In this document: positions 17,617-26,576 of the stretch, in pieces
Position numbering within the stretch: the first letter of the stretch is position 1
Layout of the letters: each line of letters starts with the position of its first letter
Assembly (NCBI RefSeq): GCF_947305955.1
Contig: NZ_CAMZFB010000027.1
Coordinates: 1-38,266 of the forward strand
From: an uncultured Brevundimonas sp.
Lineage (GTDB): Bacteria > Pseudomonadota > Alphaproteobacteria > Caulobacterales > Caulobacteraceae
Length of the DNA stretch: 38,266 nucleotides
Direction of reading: 5' to 3'
Notes under the pieces: generated by a model
What the model was told of the DNA's origin: nothing
Seen by the model: the letters and a program-made list of their open reading frames with translations, nothing else
Database searches by the model: none
Translations under genes and position numbers: made by a program

Positions 17617-18189
17617 TTAGCGCGTTGCGCCCGGCACCCATTTGATATCGTCGGCCCCGTTGGCATTGGCGCGGCGGGCGGCCACGAACAGATGGTCCGA
17701 CAGGCGGTTCAGATATTTGAGCGCCTCCAGATTGATCTGCTCGCCCGCCTCGATCATCGCCACTGTGTCGCGCTCGGCGCGACGGCAGACGGTGCGGGCC
17801 ACATGCAGGTGGCTGGACAGGGCCGATCCCCCCGGCAGGATGAAGCTGTCGAGCGGTTTCAGGCTCTCGTTCATCCAGTCGATTTCCTGCTCCAGTCGCT
17901 CGACCTGCGAGGCGACAATGCGCAGGGCTTCCCACTTGGGCGCGGGATCAAGCGGCGTGGCCAGATCGGCCCCCAGATCGAACAGCTCGTTCTGGATACG
18001 GCCCAGCATGGCGTCGATGCGGTCGTTCTGGCCGCTATGCAGACGGGCTACCCCGATGACAGCATTCAGCTCGTCTACTGTGCCGTAAGCTGAAACGCGG
18101 GGGCCAGTCTTGGAGACTTCCTCGCCCGTTGCCAGTCGGGTCGTGCCCTTGTCACCCGTACGGGTGTAGATCTTGTTGAGCGTGACCAT
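17617..18189 (-). CDS. pduO: PduO-type cob(I)alamin adenosyltransferase
   Basis: 190 residues. Makes adenosylcobalamin from cob(I)alamin and ATP. The N-terminal ATP loop YTRTGDKGTTRL, the VSAYGTVDELNAVIG helix and the FILPGGSALSSHLHVARTVCRRAER segment with conserved arginines mark the PduO/MMAB family rather than CobA or EutT. Start ATG 18189 (MVTLNKIYTRTG); the longer upstream frame overlaps the HIG1 gene and is rejected. The HIG1 gene lies 26 bases upstream in the same direction. Confidence 0.95.
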   Translation of the reverse strand: MVTLNKIYTRTGDKGTTRLATGEEVSKTGPRVSAYGTVDELNAVIGVARLHSGQNDRIDAMLGRIQNELFDLGADLATPLDPAPKWEALRIVASQVERLEQEIDWMNESLKPLDSFILPGGSALSSHLHVARTVCRRAERDTVAMIEAGEQINLEALKYLNRLSDHLFVAARRANANGADDIKWVPGATR

Positions 18190-18215
18190 GCGCGCCCCTC
18201 CTACTCGTCTCGAAC

Positions 18216-18419
18216 CTAGGCCAGATGGGATTTCTTGATGGCCATACCGACCACCAGAAGAACAATCGCCACTGCTTGAAGCACGACGCGCAGGCGCATC
18301 AGCTTGTTGGAGCGGTTTCGCGAATCGTCGCTGTTTCGATAGAGGCCAAAAATTCCCATCGCCAATGTGATGGTCACCGCGAGGATCGCCGCAAGGATCA
18401 GAATATCGATCAGTGTCAT
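18216..18419 (-). CDS. HIG1-type twin-transmembrane protein
   Basis: 67 residues with two membrane helices (about 4-26 and 46-61) joined by a basic loop. The loop and second helix start carry Arg42-x-Arg44-x3-Gln48 (MRLRVVLQ), the core of the HIG1 motif known from cytochrome-oxidase assembly factors. Bacterial versions are usually tied to respiratory complexes; the exact role is not known. Start ATG 18419. It precedes pduO and is probably co-transcribed, an arrangement common in alphaproteobacteria. Confidence 0.82.
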   Translation of the reverse strand: MTLIDILILAAILAVTITLAMGIFGLYRNSDDSRNRSNKLMRLRVVLQAVAIVLLVVGMAIKKSHLA

Positions 18420-18519
18420 GCCTCCTTCTAAGCCGCGTCGTGGCCGAGCGCCAGCGTGACGTCGGTTCGACGGTCTCCCGTTGATGCTGCGACAAGCTGC
18501 CACGTCTCGCGTTTGCTGT

Positions 18520-18534
18520 TGCAAATCGTTCTCA
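18520..18534. promoter_or_regulatory. Possible Fur box upstream of the TonB receptor
   Basis: TGCAAATCGTTCTCA matches 11 of the 14 fixed positions of the 7-1-7 Fur consensus (TGATAAT n ATTATCA). It lies about 40 bases before the receptor start. It overlaps a second dyad, TTCTCA (18529-18534)/TGAGAA (18543-18548). Confidence 0.4.
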
Positions 18535-18572
18535 GATGCTGTTGAGAAGCGGTCGCAACATTAGGGGCCGTT

Positions 18573-20750
18573 ATGTTCTTCCACCGTTCGTCGCGTCGCA
18601 CTCAACTTCTGGCAGCTACCGCTCTGGGCTTCGGCCTCATGGGCTCTGCGGTTCAGGCCGAGGACGTGGACGTACAGGAAACCACCCGCGTCACCGACGT
18701 GGTGGTGACGGCCTCGGGCTTTGAACAGCGCGTGACCCAGGCTCCGGCCTCCATCAGCGTTCTGCCGCGCGCCGCCATCGAGGAACTGCGTGCCACCTCG
18801 ATCGCCGAGGTGCTGAACAATGTCGAGGGCGTCGATACCGGTGCCGGCGTCGGCAAGACCGGCGGCCAGACGATCAACATCCGCGGCATGGGTTCGGACT
18901 ATACGCTGGTGCTCATCGATGGGCGTCGCCAGAACACCTCGGGCAGCGTCACGCCGAACGGCTTTGGCGAAACCGCCAACGGATTCATGCCGCCGGTCTC
19001 GGCCATCGAACGTGTCGAAGTCGTGCGTGGTCCGGTGGCCACCCTCTATGGCTCGGACGCCATGGGCGGCGTCGTCAACATCATCACCCGCAAGGTCGGC
19101 GATGTCTGGGGCGGCTCGGCCTCGGCCAACTACACCCTTCAAGGCGATGAAGAGTTCGGCGATTTCTGGGGCGTGAACGGCTATGCCTCAGGCCCGCTGG
19201 TCAAGGACCTGCTGGGTCTGGCCGTGCGCGGTAGCTGGTCGGAGCGCGAACAGTCGAACCTGAAGTTCCGCGACATCGACAACAACGAAGTCGATGTCAC
19301 CGGCTTTGGCCGAAGCGCCACTGCCTATGAGATCTGGAACCTCGGTGCCCGCCTCAGCCTGACGCCGTCGGCAGACCACGACCTGTGGCTCGACTATGAC
19401 AAGAGCAGCCAGTGGTTCGACAATGCCAAGGGCCAGATGGGCACGCTGGATACCGCGACCAATGCCTCGGGCTACATGGACTATCTGGAGTTCAACCGCG
19501 AGCAGATGGTGCTGGCGCACAACTGGCGCCTGAACTTCGGCACCATCGAAAGCACCCTGTCACGTAACGAGACCGAGACGCTGGGCCGCACTATTCCGGG
19601 CGCGATCACGGGCCGTAACGCCGTGGCCAATGCGGGCCAGCCGCGCACGCTCGAGACCACCACCACCGTGTTCGACACCAAGCTGAACAGCCAGTGGCGC
19701 AACCACACCTTCACCGTCGGCGGCCAGTATATGGATGCCGAAATGACCGACGGCGTGGCCACCGGCAATTTCACCTTCGAGCAATGGGCCCTGTTCGTCG
19801 AGGACGAGTGGCGTCTGCGCGACAATCTCGCCCTGACGCTGGGCGTCCGTTACGACGACCACTCAAGCTTCGGTGATCACATCAGCCCGCGCGCCTATCT
19901 GGTGTGGAATGCCAATGACGTCTGGACCCTCAAGGGCGGCGTCAGCAGCGGCTATAAGACCCCGCGCCTTGAGCAACTGACCCCCGGCATCAACGGCTTT
20001 GGCCGTCAGGGCACCATGCCGCTGATCGGCACGCCCAGCCTGAAACCGGAAACCGCCACGGCCTATGAGTTCGGCGTCTATTACGATGCCGGCCACAAGC
20101 TGCGCGCCAGCGCGACCCTGTTCCGCAACGACTTCTCGGACAAGATCGCCAGCGGCACGCCCGTCGCCAACTGCTCGTACAATGTCTCGGCGGCTGACTA
20201 TGCCGCGGGCAACTACAGCAAGACCGGCTGCGTGGACGTGGGCTATTGGTCCAGCTTCGCCACCTTCGGCCAGAGCGTGAACGTGGACGAGGCCGTGACC
20301 CAAGGCCTTGAGGCCAATGCCCGCTATCGCTTCAACGACCAGTGGACCCTCAGCGGCAACTACACCTACACCGACAGCGAGCAGAAGACCGGCCTGTCCA
20401 AGGGCAATCCCCTGACCGACACGCCCGAGCACATGATCAATGCCCAGCTGCGCTGGCGCGCCTCTGATCGCCTGTCCGCATGGGTGCGCGGTGAATACCG
20501 CTCGGAGCGCTGGCGCGAGGACCGCGCCATTGCCGGCGAGATCGGCGAGCTGAAGGCCTATGAGCTGTTCCACATCGGCGGCTCGTTCGACCTGAATGAC
20601 CGCGTGACCTTCAATGCCGCCATCTACAACCTGTTCGACAAGGACTTCGTGCGTCTGGTCCCCTATGGCACTCCGGTCGCCTATGCCGCCGAATATGCCA
20701 ACAATCAGGAGCCGCGCCGTCTGTGGCTGTCGGTTTCGACCACCTTCTAA
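18573..20750 (+). CDS. TonB-dependent outer-membrane receptor, siderophore type
   Basis: 725 residues. Signal peptide ends at about Ala29 (AVQA-EDVD). A TonB-box-like TDVVVTAS follows at about 41-48, then the plug domain (APASISVLPRAAIEEL, NIRGMGSDYTLVLIDGRR, IERVEVVRGPVATLYGSDAMGGVVNIIT) to about residue 175, then a beta barrel ending in the terminal Phe (LWLSVSTTF). The style is that of ferric-siderophore receptors (CirA/BfrA-like), and it has two Cys in an extracellular-type loop (NCSYN...KTGC). It is divergent from the HIG1-pduO genes; no cobalamin riboswitch is visible, so vitamin B12 uptake is less likely than iron. Substrate is inference. Confidence 0.92.
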   Translation: MFFHRSSRRTQLLAATALGFGLMGSAVQAEDVDVQETTRVTDVVVTASGFEQRVTQAPASISVLPRAAIEELRATSIAEVLNNVEGVDTGAGVGKTGGQTINIRGMGSDYTLVLIDGRRQNTSGSVTPNGFGETANGFMPPVSAIERVEVVRGPVATLYGSDAMGGVVNIITRKVGDVWGGSASANYTLQGDEEFGDFWGVNGYASGPLVKDLLGLAVRGSWSEREQSNLKFRDIDNNEVDVTGFGRSATAYEIWNLGARLSLTPSADHDLWLDYDKSSQWFDNAKGQMGTLDTATNASGYMDYLEFNREQMVLAHNWRLNFGTIESTLSRNETETLGRTIPGAITGRNAVANAGQPRTLETTTTVFDTKLNSQWRNHTFTVGGQYMDAEMTDGVATGNFTFEQWALFVEDEWRLRDNLALTLGVRYDDHSSFGDHISPRAYLVWNANDVWTLKGGVSSGYKTPRLEQLTPGINGFGRQGTMPLIGTPSLKPETATAYEFGVYYDAGHKLRASATLFRNDFSDKIASGTPVANCSYNVSAADYAAGNYSKTGCVDVGYWSSFATFGQSVNVDEAVTQGLEANARYRFNDQWTLSGNYTYTDSEQKTGLSKGNPLTDTPEHMINAQLRWRASDRLSAWVRGEYRSERWREDRAIAGEIGELKAYELFHIGGSFDLNDRVTFNAAIYNLFDKDFVRLVPYGTPVAYAAEYANNQEPRRLWLSVSTTF

Positions 20751-20772
20751 CTACCTCTTCTTCCCCGAACTG

Positions 20773-20796
20773 AGGGCCGCCCGAAGGGGCGGCCCT
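20773..20796 (+). terminator. Terminator of the TonB receptor gene
   Basis: Perfect 10-bp stem AGGGCCGCCC (20773-20782)/GGGCGGCCCT (20787-20796) with loop GAAG, followed by ATTTGTTTT. Confidence 0.9.
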
Positions 20797-20866
20797 ATTT
20801 GTTTTAAGCTTAAGATCATCAAGGCAGATAAGCCCTTGGTCATAAATCCGCTGGCATAAGGTCGCC

Positions 20867-21988
20867 ATGTCAGACCGCGCTATTCGAAATCTGGAACACC
20901 TGCGCCGTTCGGCCTCCACGGCCCGCGTGCTTAACCTGCTCAAGGTCGCCGATGATCACGGCCATACCGACGAGTGGGCCGAAAAGCCCATGTTCCTGAC
21001 GCCGTCGCTGAATACGTCGCTGATCATCAAACACCGGCTGCGCCGCAACGAGACCGACTCCTTCCCCGGTCGCCGCCAGGTCGCCACCAAGCTGGTTCTG
21101 CCGATCGACACGACCGATCTGAAGACGGGCGGGCGCTTTGTCTTTGTGAACCAGATCGGGTTCGAGCGCGTGATGCTGGAAGCCTTCGGCCTTCCGGCAG
21201 AGCACCCCGACATCCGCACCCTGCGCCTGATGGATCAGCTGCCGTCGCTCGATCCCTTCCTGCTGCGCGAGCAGCTGCGGCGCGGCGGGGTGGATGCGGC
21301 CCCCTGCTATTTTGCGATTTCCGAAGCCGACCTCGAGCGCATGTCGGCCTTTGTCGAGCGCGAGATCGAGCCTCTGGTGACCCTCAGTATCGGTGCCAAT
21401 GTCGATGCCACCGGATCATCCGCCCGCATGGCCAGCAAGATCCTGTCCAACACACCGAGCGACCGTCTGGAAGCGCTTCGGATGACGCTGCGGCTGGAGC
21501 CGGAGCAGTATCAGGAGGGCGTCTTCTGCTGGAAGGGCTTCCTCTATTACAAATGGTGCCTGAACAGCCTGACCCACGAGATCGTCAAGGTCGCCGACGA
21601 AGTGGCCACGGTGAACCCGTGGGGTCCCGTCGATGCCCCCTCGCGCGAATACATCAAGCGCGGCAGGGGCGTGCTTCGCAGCAATATCATGCAGACCTGC
21701 GACAAGGTCAGCCAGACGCTGAAATACTATGACCACGCCTATGCGGGCCTGACCCAGCGGGGCGATCCCCTCGCCTTCCGCGACTTCCTGCTGGAAGCGC
21801 CACACCTGTTCAGCAAGCTGGGCGACCAGCTGGGTGCCATCCAGCACATCGTCAGCTTCTGGCGCTTCCGTTTCAACGCCAACAGCCCGCCCGTTCAGGT
21901 CGACGAACTGATCGACATCTTCATGGATTTCGAGACGGGACTGATGGGCCGGAATTTCGACGATCTGGCCGCCGAGTTTCAGGTTTAA
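20867..21988 (+). CDS. Uncharacterised 373-residue cytoplasmic protein
   Basis: I do not recognise this family. There is no signal peptide or membrane helix. Codon use matches the neighbours and the frame is long and intact, so it is a real gene; ATG 20867 follows AAGG. Visible features: a basic N-terminal helix (RAIRNLEHLRRSASTARVLNLLK), a middle region with strand-like segments (ATKLVLPIDTTDLKTGGRFVFVNQIGFERVML), an acidic helix (ISEADLERMSAFVEREIEPLV), and an aromatic stretch GVFCWKGFLYYKWCLNSL. The C-terminal half appears mostly helical. It stands alone between two terminators. A role cannot be given. Confidence 0.85.
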   Translation: MSDRAIRNLEHLRRSASTARVLNLLKVADDHGHTDEWAEKPMFLTPSLNTSLIIKHRLRRNETDSFPGRRQVATKLVLPIDTTDLKTGGRFVFVNQIGFERVMLEAFGLPAEHPDIRTLRLMDQLPSLDPFLLREQLRRGGVDAAPCYFAISEADLERMSAFVEREIEPLVTLSIGANVDATGSSARMASKILSNTPSDRLEALRMTLRLEPEQYQEGVFCWKGFLYYKWCLNSLTHEIVKVADEVATVNPWGPVDAPSREYIKRGRGVLRSNIMQTCDKVSQTLKYYDHAYAGLTQRGDPLAFRDFLLEAPHLFSKLGDQLGAIQHIVSFWRFRFNANSPPVQVDELIDIFMDFETGLMGRNFDDLAAEFQV

Positions 21989-21997
21989 GCCACAAAA

Positions 21998-22023
21998 AAG
22001 GGTCGGTGTTTCCACCGACCCTT
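21998..22023. terminator. Bidirectional terminator
   Basis: AAGGGTCGGTG (21998-22008) pairs with CACCGACCCTT (22013-22023), loop TTTC. An A run precedes and T-rich sequence follows, so it can end both the 373-residue gene and the convergent ahcY gene. Confidence 0.88.
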
Positions 22024-22052
22024 CTTCGTTTTCCGAGAACCGGACCCGCGTC

Positions 22053-23444
22053 TTAGTAGCGGTAGTGTTCCGGCTTGAACGGGCCTTCGACCGGCACGTT
22101 GATGTATTTGGCCTGCTCTTCGTTGAGCTTGGTCAGCTTGGCACCCAGCTTGGCCAGGTGCAGGAAGGCGACCTTCTCGTCGAGGTGCTTGGGCAGGGTG
22201 TAGACGGCGTTCTCGTACTTCGAGGCGTTGGTCCACAGTTCGATCTGGGCCAGCGTCTGGTTGGTGAACGAGGCCGACATCACGAACGACGGGTGGCCGG
22301 TCGCGTTGCCGAGGTTCACCAGACGGCCTTCCGACAGCAGGATGATCTTCTTGCCGTCCGGGAATTCGACGTGGTGGACCTGCGGCTTGATCTCGTCCCA
22401 CTTCAGGTTCTTCAGGGCAGCGACCTGAATTTCCGAGTCGAAGTGGCCGATGTTGCAGACGATGGCGTTGTTCTTCATCTCGCGCATGTGCTCGAGACGG
22501 ATCACGTCCTTGTTGCCGGTGGTGGTGACGAAGATGTCGGCCTTGTCAGCGACGTCTTCCAGCGTCTGGACCTCGTAACCTTCCATCGCGGCCTGCAGGG
22601 CGCAGATCGGGTCGATTTCGGTGACGATCACGCGGGCACCGCCATTGCGCAGCGAAGCGGCCGAGCCCTTGCCCACGTCGCCGTAGCCGCAAACGACTGC
22701 GACTTTGCCCGACAGCATGACGTCGGTGCCGCGACGGATCGCGTCGACCAGCGATTCACGGCAGCCGTACAGGTTGTCGAACTTCGACTTGGTGACGCTG
22801 TCGTTGACGTTGATGGCCGGGAACGGCAGTTCGCCGCGCTCTGCCATCTGGTACAGACGGTGCACGCCGGTGGTGGTTTCTTCCGACACGCCGCCGATGG
22901 CGTCACGGATGGCCGAGTAGAAGCCCGGCTTTTCGGCCAGATAGCGCTTCATGACCTTGAAGAGGGCTTCTTCTTCTTCGTTCTGCGGGTTCGACAGGAC
23001 CGACGGGTCCTTCTCGGCCTTCGGGCCAAGCACGCACAGCAGGGTGGCGTCGCCACCGTCGTCGAGGATCAGGTTCGGATAGCCGCCGTCAGCCCATTCG
23101 AAGATCTTGTGGGCATAGTCCCAGTACTCTTCGAGGGTTTCACCCTTGAGGGCGAAGACCGGCGTGCCGTTGGCCGCGATCGCGGCTGCGGCGTGGTCCT
23201 GCGTCGAGAAGATGTTGCACGAGGCCCAGCGCACTTCGGCACCCAGAGCTTCCAGCGTCTGGATCAGCACGGCAGTCTGGATGGTCATGTGCAGCGAGCC
23301 GGCGATACGTGCGCCCTTCAGCGGCTGCGACGAGCCATATTCCGCACGCAGCGCCATCAGGCCCGGCATTTCGGTTTCGGCGATGGCGATTTCCTTGTTG
23401 CCGAAGTCGGCAAGCGAGATGTCGCGAACGATATAATCGGTCAT
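22053..23444 (-). CDS. ahcY: Adenosylhomocysteinase
   Basis: 463 residues, full length. Hydrolyses S-adenosylhomocysteine to adenosine and homocysteine with bound NAD+, removing the inhibitory product of SAM-dependent methylation. The NAD motif [12 protein letters not shown], the substrate region ([22 protein letters not shown]) and the C-terminal [24 protein letters not shown]...PFKPEHYRY are all present. No clear Shine-Dalgarno precedes the ATG. The region upstream holds a strong palindrome (23544-23569) that is a good operator candidate. Convergent with the unknown gene before it, divergent from the chemoreceptor. Confidence 0.98.
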   Translation of the reverse strand: MTDYIVRDISLADFGNKEIAIAETEMPGLMALRAEYGSSQPLKGARIAGSLHMTIQTAVLIQTLEALGAEVRWASCNIFSTQDHAAAAIAANGTPVFALKGETLEEYWDYAHKIFEWADGGYPNLILDDGGDATLLCVLGPKAEKDPSVLSNPQNEEEEALFKVMKRYLAEKPGFYSAIRDAIGGVSEETTTGVHRLYQMAERGELPFPAINVNDSVTKSKFDNLYGCRESLVDAIRRGTDVMLSGKVAVVCGYGDVGKGSAASLRNGGARVIVTEIDPICALQAAMEGYEVQTLEDVADKADIFVTTTGNKDVIRLEHMREMKNNAIVCNIGHFDSEIQVAALKNLKWDEIKPQVHHVEFPDGKKIILLSEGRLVNLGNATGHPSFVMSASFTNQTLAQIELWTNASKYENAVYTLPKHLDEKVAFLHLAKLGAKLTKLNEEQAKYINVPVEGPFKPEHYRY

Positions 23445-23543
23445 GCGGAGGGGTCTCTTATGTCATGCGCCCGCAGGCGAAGTGGCATGGAACGGCAGTT
23501 CTGTTGGTCTGCCCTATACCGCGCCTAGGCCTATAGAGCAATG

Positions 23544-23569
23544 ATCATATAAAGAAGTCCTTATATGAT
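23544..23569. promoter_or_regulatory. Near-perfect palindromic operator upstream of ahcY
   Basis: Arms ATCATATAAAGA (23544-23555) and TCCTTATATGAT (23558-23569) are inverted copies with one mismatch in 12 and a 2-base centre. It lies about 100 bases before ahcY and 130 before the divergent chemoreceptor gene. From memory it closely resembles the CATATAAAGA/TCTTTATATG sites attributed to ArsR-family, SAH-responsive (SahR-type) regulators of methionine-cycle genes; that link is inference. Confidence 0.65.
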
Positions 23570-23655
23570 TTCCTGACTACCCCCTAAATCTTTGATCCAG
23601 ATTAAGGAACCGTTCGGTTTCACCACTTATGGACACACTAAAGGTCAATAGTGCG

Positions 23656-23673
23656 CCGGAACCCTAGTTCCGG
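23656..23673 (+). promoter_or_regulatory. Hairpin in the leader of the chemoreceptor gene
   Basis: CCGGAAC (23656-23662) and GTTCCGG (23667-23673) form a perfect 7-bp stem with a CCTA loop, ending 27 bases before the start codon. No T run follows. It may be an operator dyad or an mRNA structure. Confidence 0.4.
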
Positions 23674-23700
23674 TCATGTGGGTGGAAGTGGGATTAGCGT

Positions 23701-25194
23701 ATGTCGCTTGATGCGTTGGAACACCGTATCCGTTTCATGGGTCTGGGTGAGGCGTCTGCCAGCTACAAGGCCATGTCGTCGGTTATCCGAAGCGCCCTGC
23801 CCGGTGCGCTGGACGCCTTTTATGACCGGGTACGGATGGAGCCGGAAACGGCCCGCTTCTTCCGCGACGAAGCCCATATCTCGGCGGCCCATTCAGCGCA
23901 GCAGAGCCACTGGAATGCGATCATCGAAGGTCGCACCGACTACGAATATGCGAACTCGGTGCGTGCCATTGGTCGCGTGCACGCCCGTATCGGTCTGGAG
24001 CCGCGCTGGTACATCGGCGGCTACAGCGTCATTCTGGCCCAGCTGACCCGCGCCATTATCGAGCGCCCGCGTAAGCTGTTCGCCAACAAGAAGGCGCACG
24101 ACCGCGTCACCGCCGAGGCCATCGCCGAACTGGGCCAGCGCGTCATGCTGGACATGGACATGGCGATCAGCATCTATCTGGAAACGCTGGATGAAGCCCG
24201 CAAGCGCGCCCAGCAGGCCCACGCCGACGCCGAGGCCCGCCAGTCGGAAGTGGTGAAGGCGCTCGGCCAAGCCCTGCACGCCTTGGCCGAGAACGACCTG
24301 TCGACCACCATCTCTTCGACCTTCCCCGAAGAATACCGCTCGCTGCAACACGACTTCCACGCCGCGACCCGCGCCCTGCGGACCGCTGTCCGCGCCGTGG
24401 CCGACAGCGTCGAAAGCCTGAGTGCAGGCTCCAGCCAGCTGGCCGTCGCCTCGGAAGACCTCGCCACCCGCACCGAGCGTCAGGCCGCCAACCTCGAGCG
24501 CACCGTCAACGAAGCGGACGCCATCGCCCAACAGGTCGCCACCTCTGCCGACGGTGCCCGCCAGACCGCCGAAGCCGTGGCCGAAGCCCGCGCCGATGTT
24601 CAGGACACGACCAGCATCGTCGCCGACGCGGTTCAGGCCATTCACGCCATCGCCGAGTCCTCGAAAGAGATCGCCCGCTTTACCAGCCTGATCGACGAAA
24701 TCGCCTTCCAGACCAACCTGCTGGCCCTGAACGCCAGCGTCGAGGCCGCCCGCGCGGGCGATGCCGGTCGCGGCTTCTCGGTCGTGGCGCAGGAAGTGCG
24801 GGCGCTGGCCCAGCGTTCGGCGGCAGCGTCGGGCGAAATCCGCGGCCTGATCTCCACCTCCTCGGCCCACGTCTCGCGCGGTGTCGATCTGGTCGAAAAG
24901 ACCGGCGAAGCACTGGAGCGGATCGGGGCCAAGGTCGTGGCTGTTGACGGTCTGGCCGGCAGCATCGCCCAGTCGGCGCAGGAACAGGCCGAGGCCCTCG
25001 ACCGCGTGCGTCGCGCCATGAGCGAGATGGACGACATCACCCAGCAGAACGCCGCCATGACCGAAGAAGCTACCGCAGCCGCCCGCCAACTGGCGCAGGA
25101 AGCCTATGGCCTGAACCAACAGGTCATGCGCTTCAAACTGGACGGCCATGACAATCCGGTGCGGCTGGCGGTGAACAACACACAGGCCGCCTAA
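23701..25194 (+). CDS. Globin-coupled methyl-accepting chemoreceptor (aerotaxis type)
   Basis: 497 residues, soluble: no membrane helix. Residues about 1-165 form a protoglobin sensor with the signature [19 protein letters not shown]; His94 should be the proximal haem ligand and Tyr41 a distal candidate. A HAMP-like linker (about 185-235, [11 protein letters not shown]) follows, then the MCP signalling domain (about 236-480) with the conserved hairpin tip [21 protein letters not shown]. HemAT-type proteins of this build sense oxygen and signal to CheA; that role is inferred from the family. No che genes are in the window, so it would act on a distant array. Monocistronic, with its own terminator. 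Confidence 0.93.
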   Translation: MSLDALEHRIRFMGLGEASASYKAMSSVIRSALPGALDAFYDRVRMEPETARFFRDEAHISAAHSAQQSHWNAIIEGRTDYEYANSVRAIGRVHARIGLEPRWYIGGYSVILAQLTRAIIERPRKLFANKKAHDRVTAEAIAELGQRVMLDMDMAISIYLETLDEARKRAQQAHADAEARQSEVVKALGQALHALAENDLSTTISSTFPEEYRSLQHDFHAATRALRTAVRAVADSVESLSAGSSQLAVASEDLATRTERQAANLERTVNEADAIAQQVATSADGARQTAEAVAEARADVQDTTSIVADAVQAIHAIAESSKEIARFTSLIDEIAFQTNLLALNASVEAARAGDAGRGFSVVAQEVRALAQRSAAASGEIRGLISTSSAHVSRGVDLVEKTGEALERIGAKVVAVDGLAGSIAQSAQEQAEALDRVRRAMSEMDDITQQNAAMTEEATAAARQLAQEAYGLNQQVMRFKLDGHDNPVRLAVNNTQAA

Positions 25195-25210
25195 GTCATC
25201 AGACATAAAG

Positions 25211-25240
25211 AAACGCCCGTCTCGAAAAAGGCGGGCGTTT
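25211..25240 (+). terminator. Terminator after the chemoreceptor gene
   Basis: AAACGCCCG (25211-25219) pairs with CGGGCGTTT (25232-25240), 12-base loop, followed by TTCATTTG. An A run inside the loop and before it may let it act for the facing gene too. Confidence 0.8.
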
Positions 25241-25268
25241 TCATTTGTTCAGAAAGCTGAGCGACGCG

Positions 25269-26453
25269 TCAGGCGCGGGCGCGGCGCTGCATCGCAGAGG
25301 CCGGAGCCAGTTGGAGGCCCCGCTCGTTCAGTCCGGCAATCCAGCGGGCAGCAACTTCAACCGTGACCGGATAGCAGAAGCCCGAACCCATGGCGGCCCC
25401 GTCGGTCTTGGCTTGAACTTCGAGGGCGTGAAGCTGGCGCAGGATGGCGGTCGGGGACTGTTCTTCGTCGATCACGCGGTCGGCGGTCGCGCGGGCAAAG
25501 GCCCCGCTGCGGCGGCTGAAGGTGCCGTCATCAACAAAGGCCAGACCGCGCTGGCGAAGCTGGCTCATCACCGAGGTCACCGCTGCGTCGGACGTCATGA
25601 AGCGGTCACCGAGATAGTTGGTCACGCCATAATAGCCGACAGCCCGCGACAGCAGCCAATCCAGCTTGACCGAAACATCGTCGGCATTGCTGTTGGCCAG
25701 AAGCGTATAGGGGCCGGGATCATTGTCCGGATAGCCGGTCGGCTCCATCGGCAGCTCGATCAGCACCTCATGCCCATAGGACCGGGCCATGTCGATCCAG
25801 CGCTGCAATCCCTCGGCATAGGGAACGAAGCTCAGCGTCACTTCCGGTGGCAGGCGTTCGATCGCGGCGCGGGTCGTCACCGCGTTCAGGCCCAGCCCCC
25901 CGACCACCAAGGCGACAGCGGGCTTGCCGTTGGAACGGAACGGACGGGCATAGGCCTGTGCCGGAACGCGGCCATCGGTCGCAATGCGCGGCAGCGGCCC
26001 GTCCGGCCCCGGCTGATGCAGGCCTGCAATCGGCGCGGCGGGCAAGGGGTCGGGCTGTCGGACCGGCGCGGAGAAGGTTCCGGTCGTCGAAACATTGGCT
26101 CCGTCAGGCAACGTAATCAGGGCGTCACCGAAACCGGCAGCCCCCTCACCGTCCAGACCCTGACTTTCAAGGTCCTGATAGAATTCCAGACCGCCGAACT
26201 CGAACGCTTCCTCGCCGCTGACAGCGTCGACGGCGGGCGTGCGTTGCGACAGGCGGGCCTCTGCCGTCGGCAATCCCGCCATAGGGTCGCCGAGAACAGC
26301 CACGCCCGTGCCCACCAGCCCCAAGAGGCACAGACCTGCAGCACCGACCACGATCTGTGGACGGGCTTTGAGAGAAGCCATCAGGCGCTCTTTGCGGGAA
26401 TGTGGCGGGCTACCCGCCTGAGCGGCCAGCACCGATTGTCGCTTGGCGAACAT
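25269..26453 (-). CDS. YibQ-like divergent polysaccharide deacetylase-fold protein
   Basis: 394 residues. The N-terminus has a membrane helix or uncleaved signal (about 30-55, IVVGAAGLCLLGLVGTGVAVL) and a low-complexity linker; the C-terminal 230 residues match the divergent polysaccharide deacetylase family (DUF610): PAVALVVGGLGLNAVTTRAAIERLP, EVLIELPMEPTGYPDNDPGP, YYGVTNYLGDRFM, LAFVDDG. The family's usual IDD metal motif reads VGG here, so hydrolytic activity is doubtful. Start ATG 26453 (GTG 26459 also possible). Lies downstream of ctpA and envC in an envelope cluster conserved in proteobacteria. A role in cell-wall or envelope maintenance is inferred from context only. Confidence 0.88.
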   Translation of the reverse strand: MFAKRQSVLAAQAGSPPHSRKERLMASLKARPQIVVGAAGLCLLGLVGTGVAVLGDPMAGLPTAEARLSQRTPAVDAVSGEEAFEFGGLEFYQDLESQGLDGEGAAGFGDALITLPDGANVSTTGTFSAPVRQPDPLPAAPIAGLHQPGPDGPLPRIATDGRVPAQAYARPFRSNGKPAVALVVGGLGLNAVTTRAAIERLPPEVTLSFVPYAEGLQRWIDMARSYGHEVLIELPMEPTGYPDNDPGPYTLLANSNADDVSVKLDWLLSRAVGYYGVTNYLGDRFMTSDAAVTSVMSQLRQRGLAFVDDGTFSRRSGAFARATADRVIDEEQSPTAILRQLHALEVQAKTDGAAMGSGFCYPVTVEVAARWIAGLNERGLQLAPASAMQRRARA

Positions 26454-26576
26454 GGTCACAGGAATGCTCGATCAACAGTGGGGGTTTGCTGCCGCAGAAC
26501 GGCAACCTTCAGCATTGATCAAGCCATGTCGGGGTTAAGAAACCCTAACGCCTGTTCACCACGATGGCGGATTTTA

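Noticed and set aside
18420..18572. Cobalamin riboswitch before the TonB receptor
   Set aside because: No B12 box or suitable fold; spacer is short. Fur-type control fits better.
22065..23528. 487-residue frame opposite ahcY
   Set aside because: Shadow frame kept open by strong codon bias; no recognisable motif, and ahcY is certain.
23445..23540. SAH or SAM-II riboswitch before ahcY
   Set aside because: No match to the conserved core of either RNA class could be seen; only short weak stems.
26535..26548. CtrA-type site (TTAA-N7-TTAA) between ctpA and the YibQ-like gene
   Set aside because: Only one half-site is intact and the spacing is off; too weak to report as a feature.
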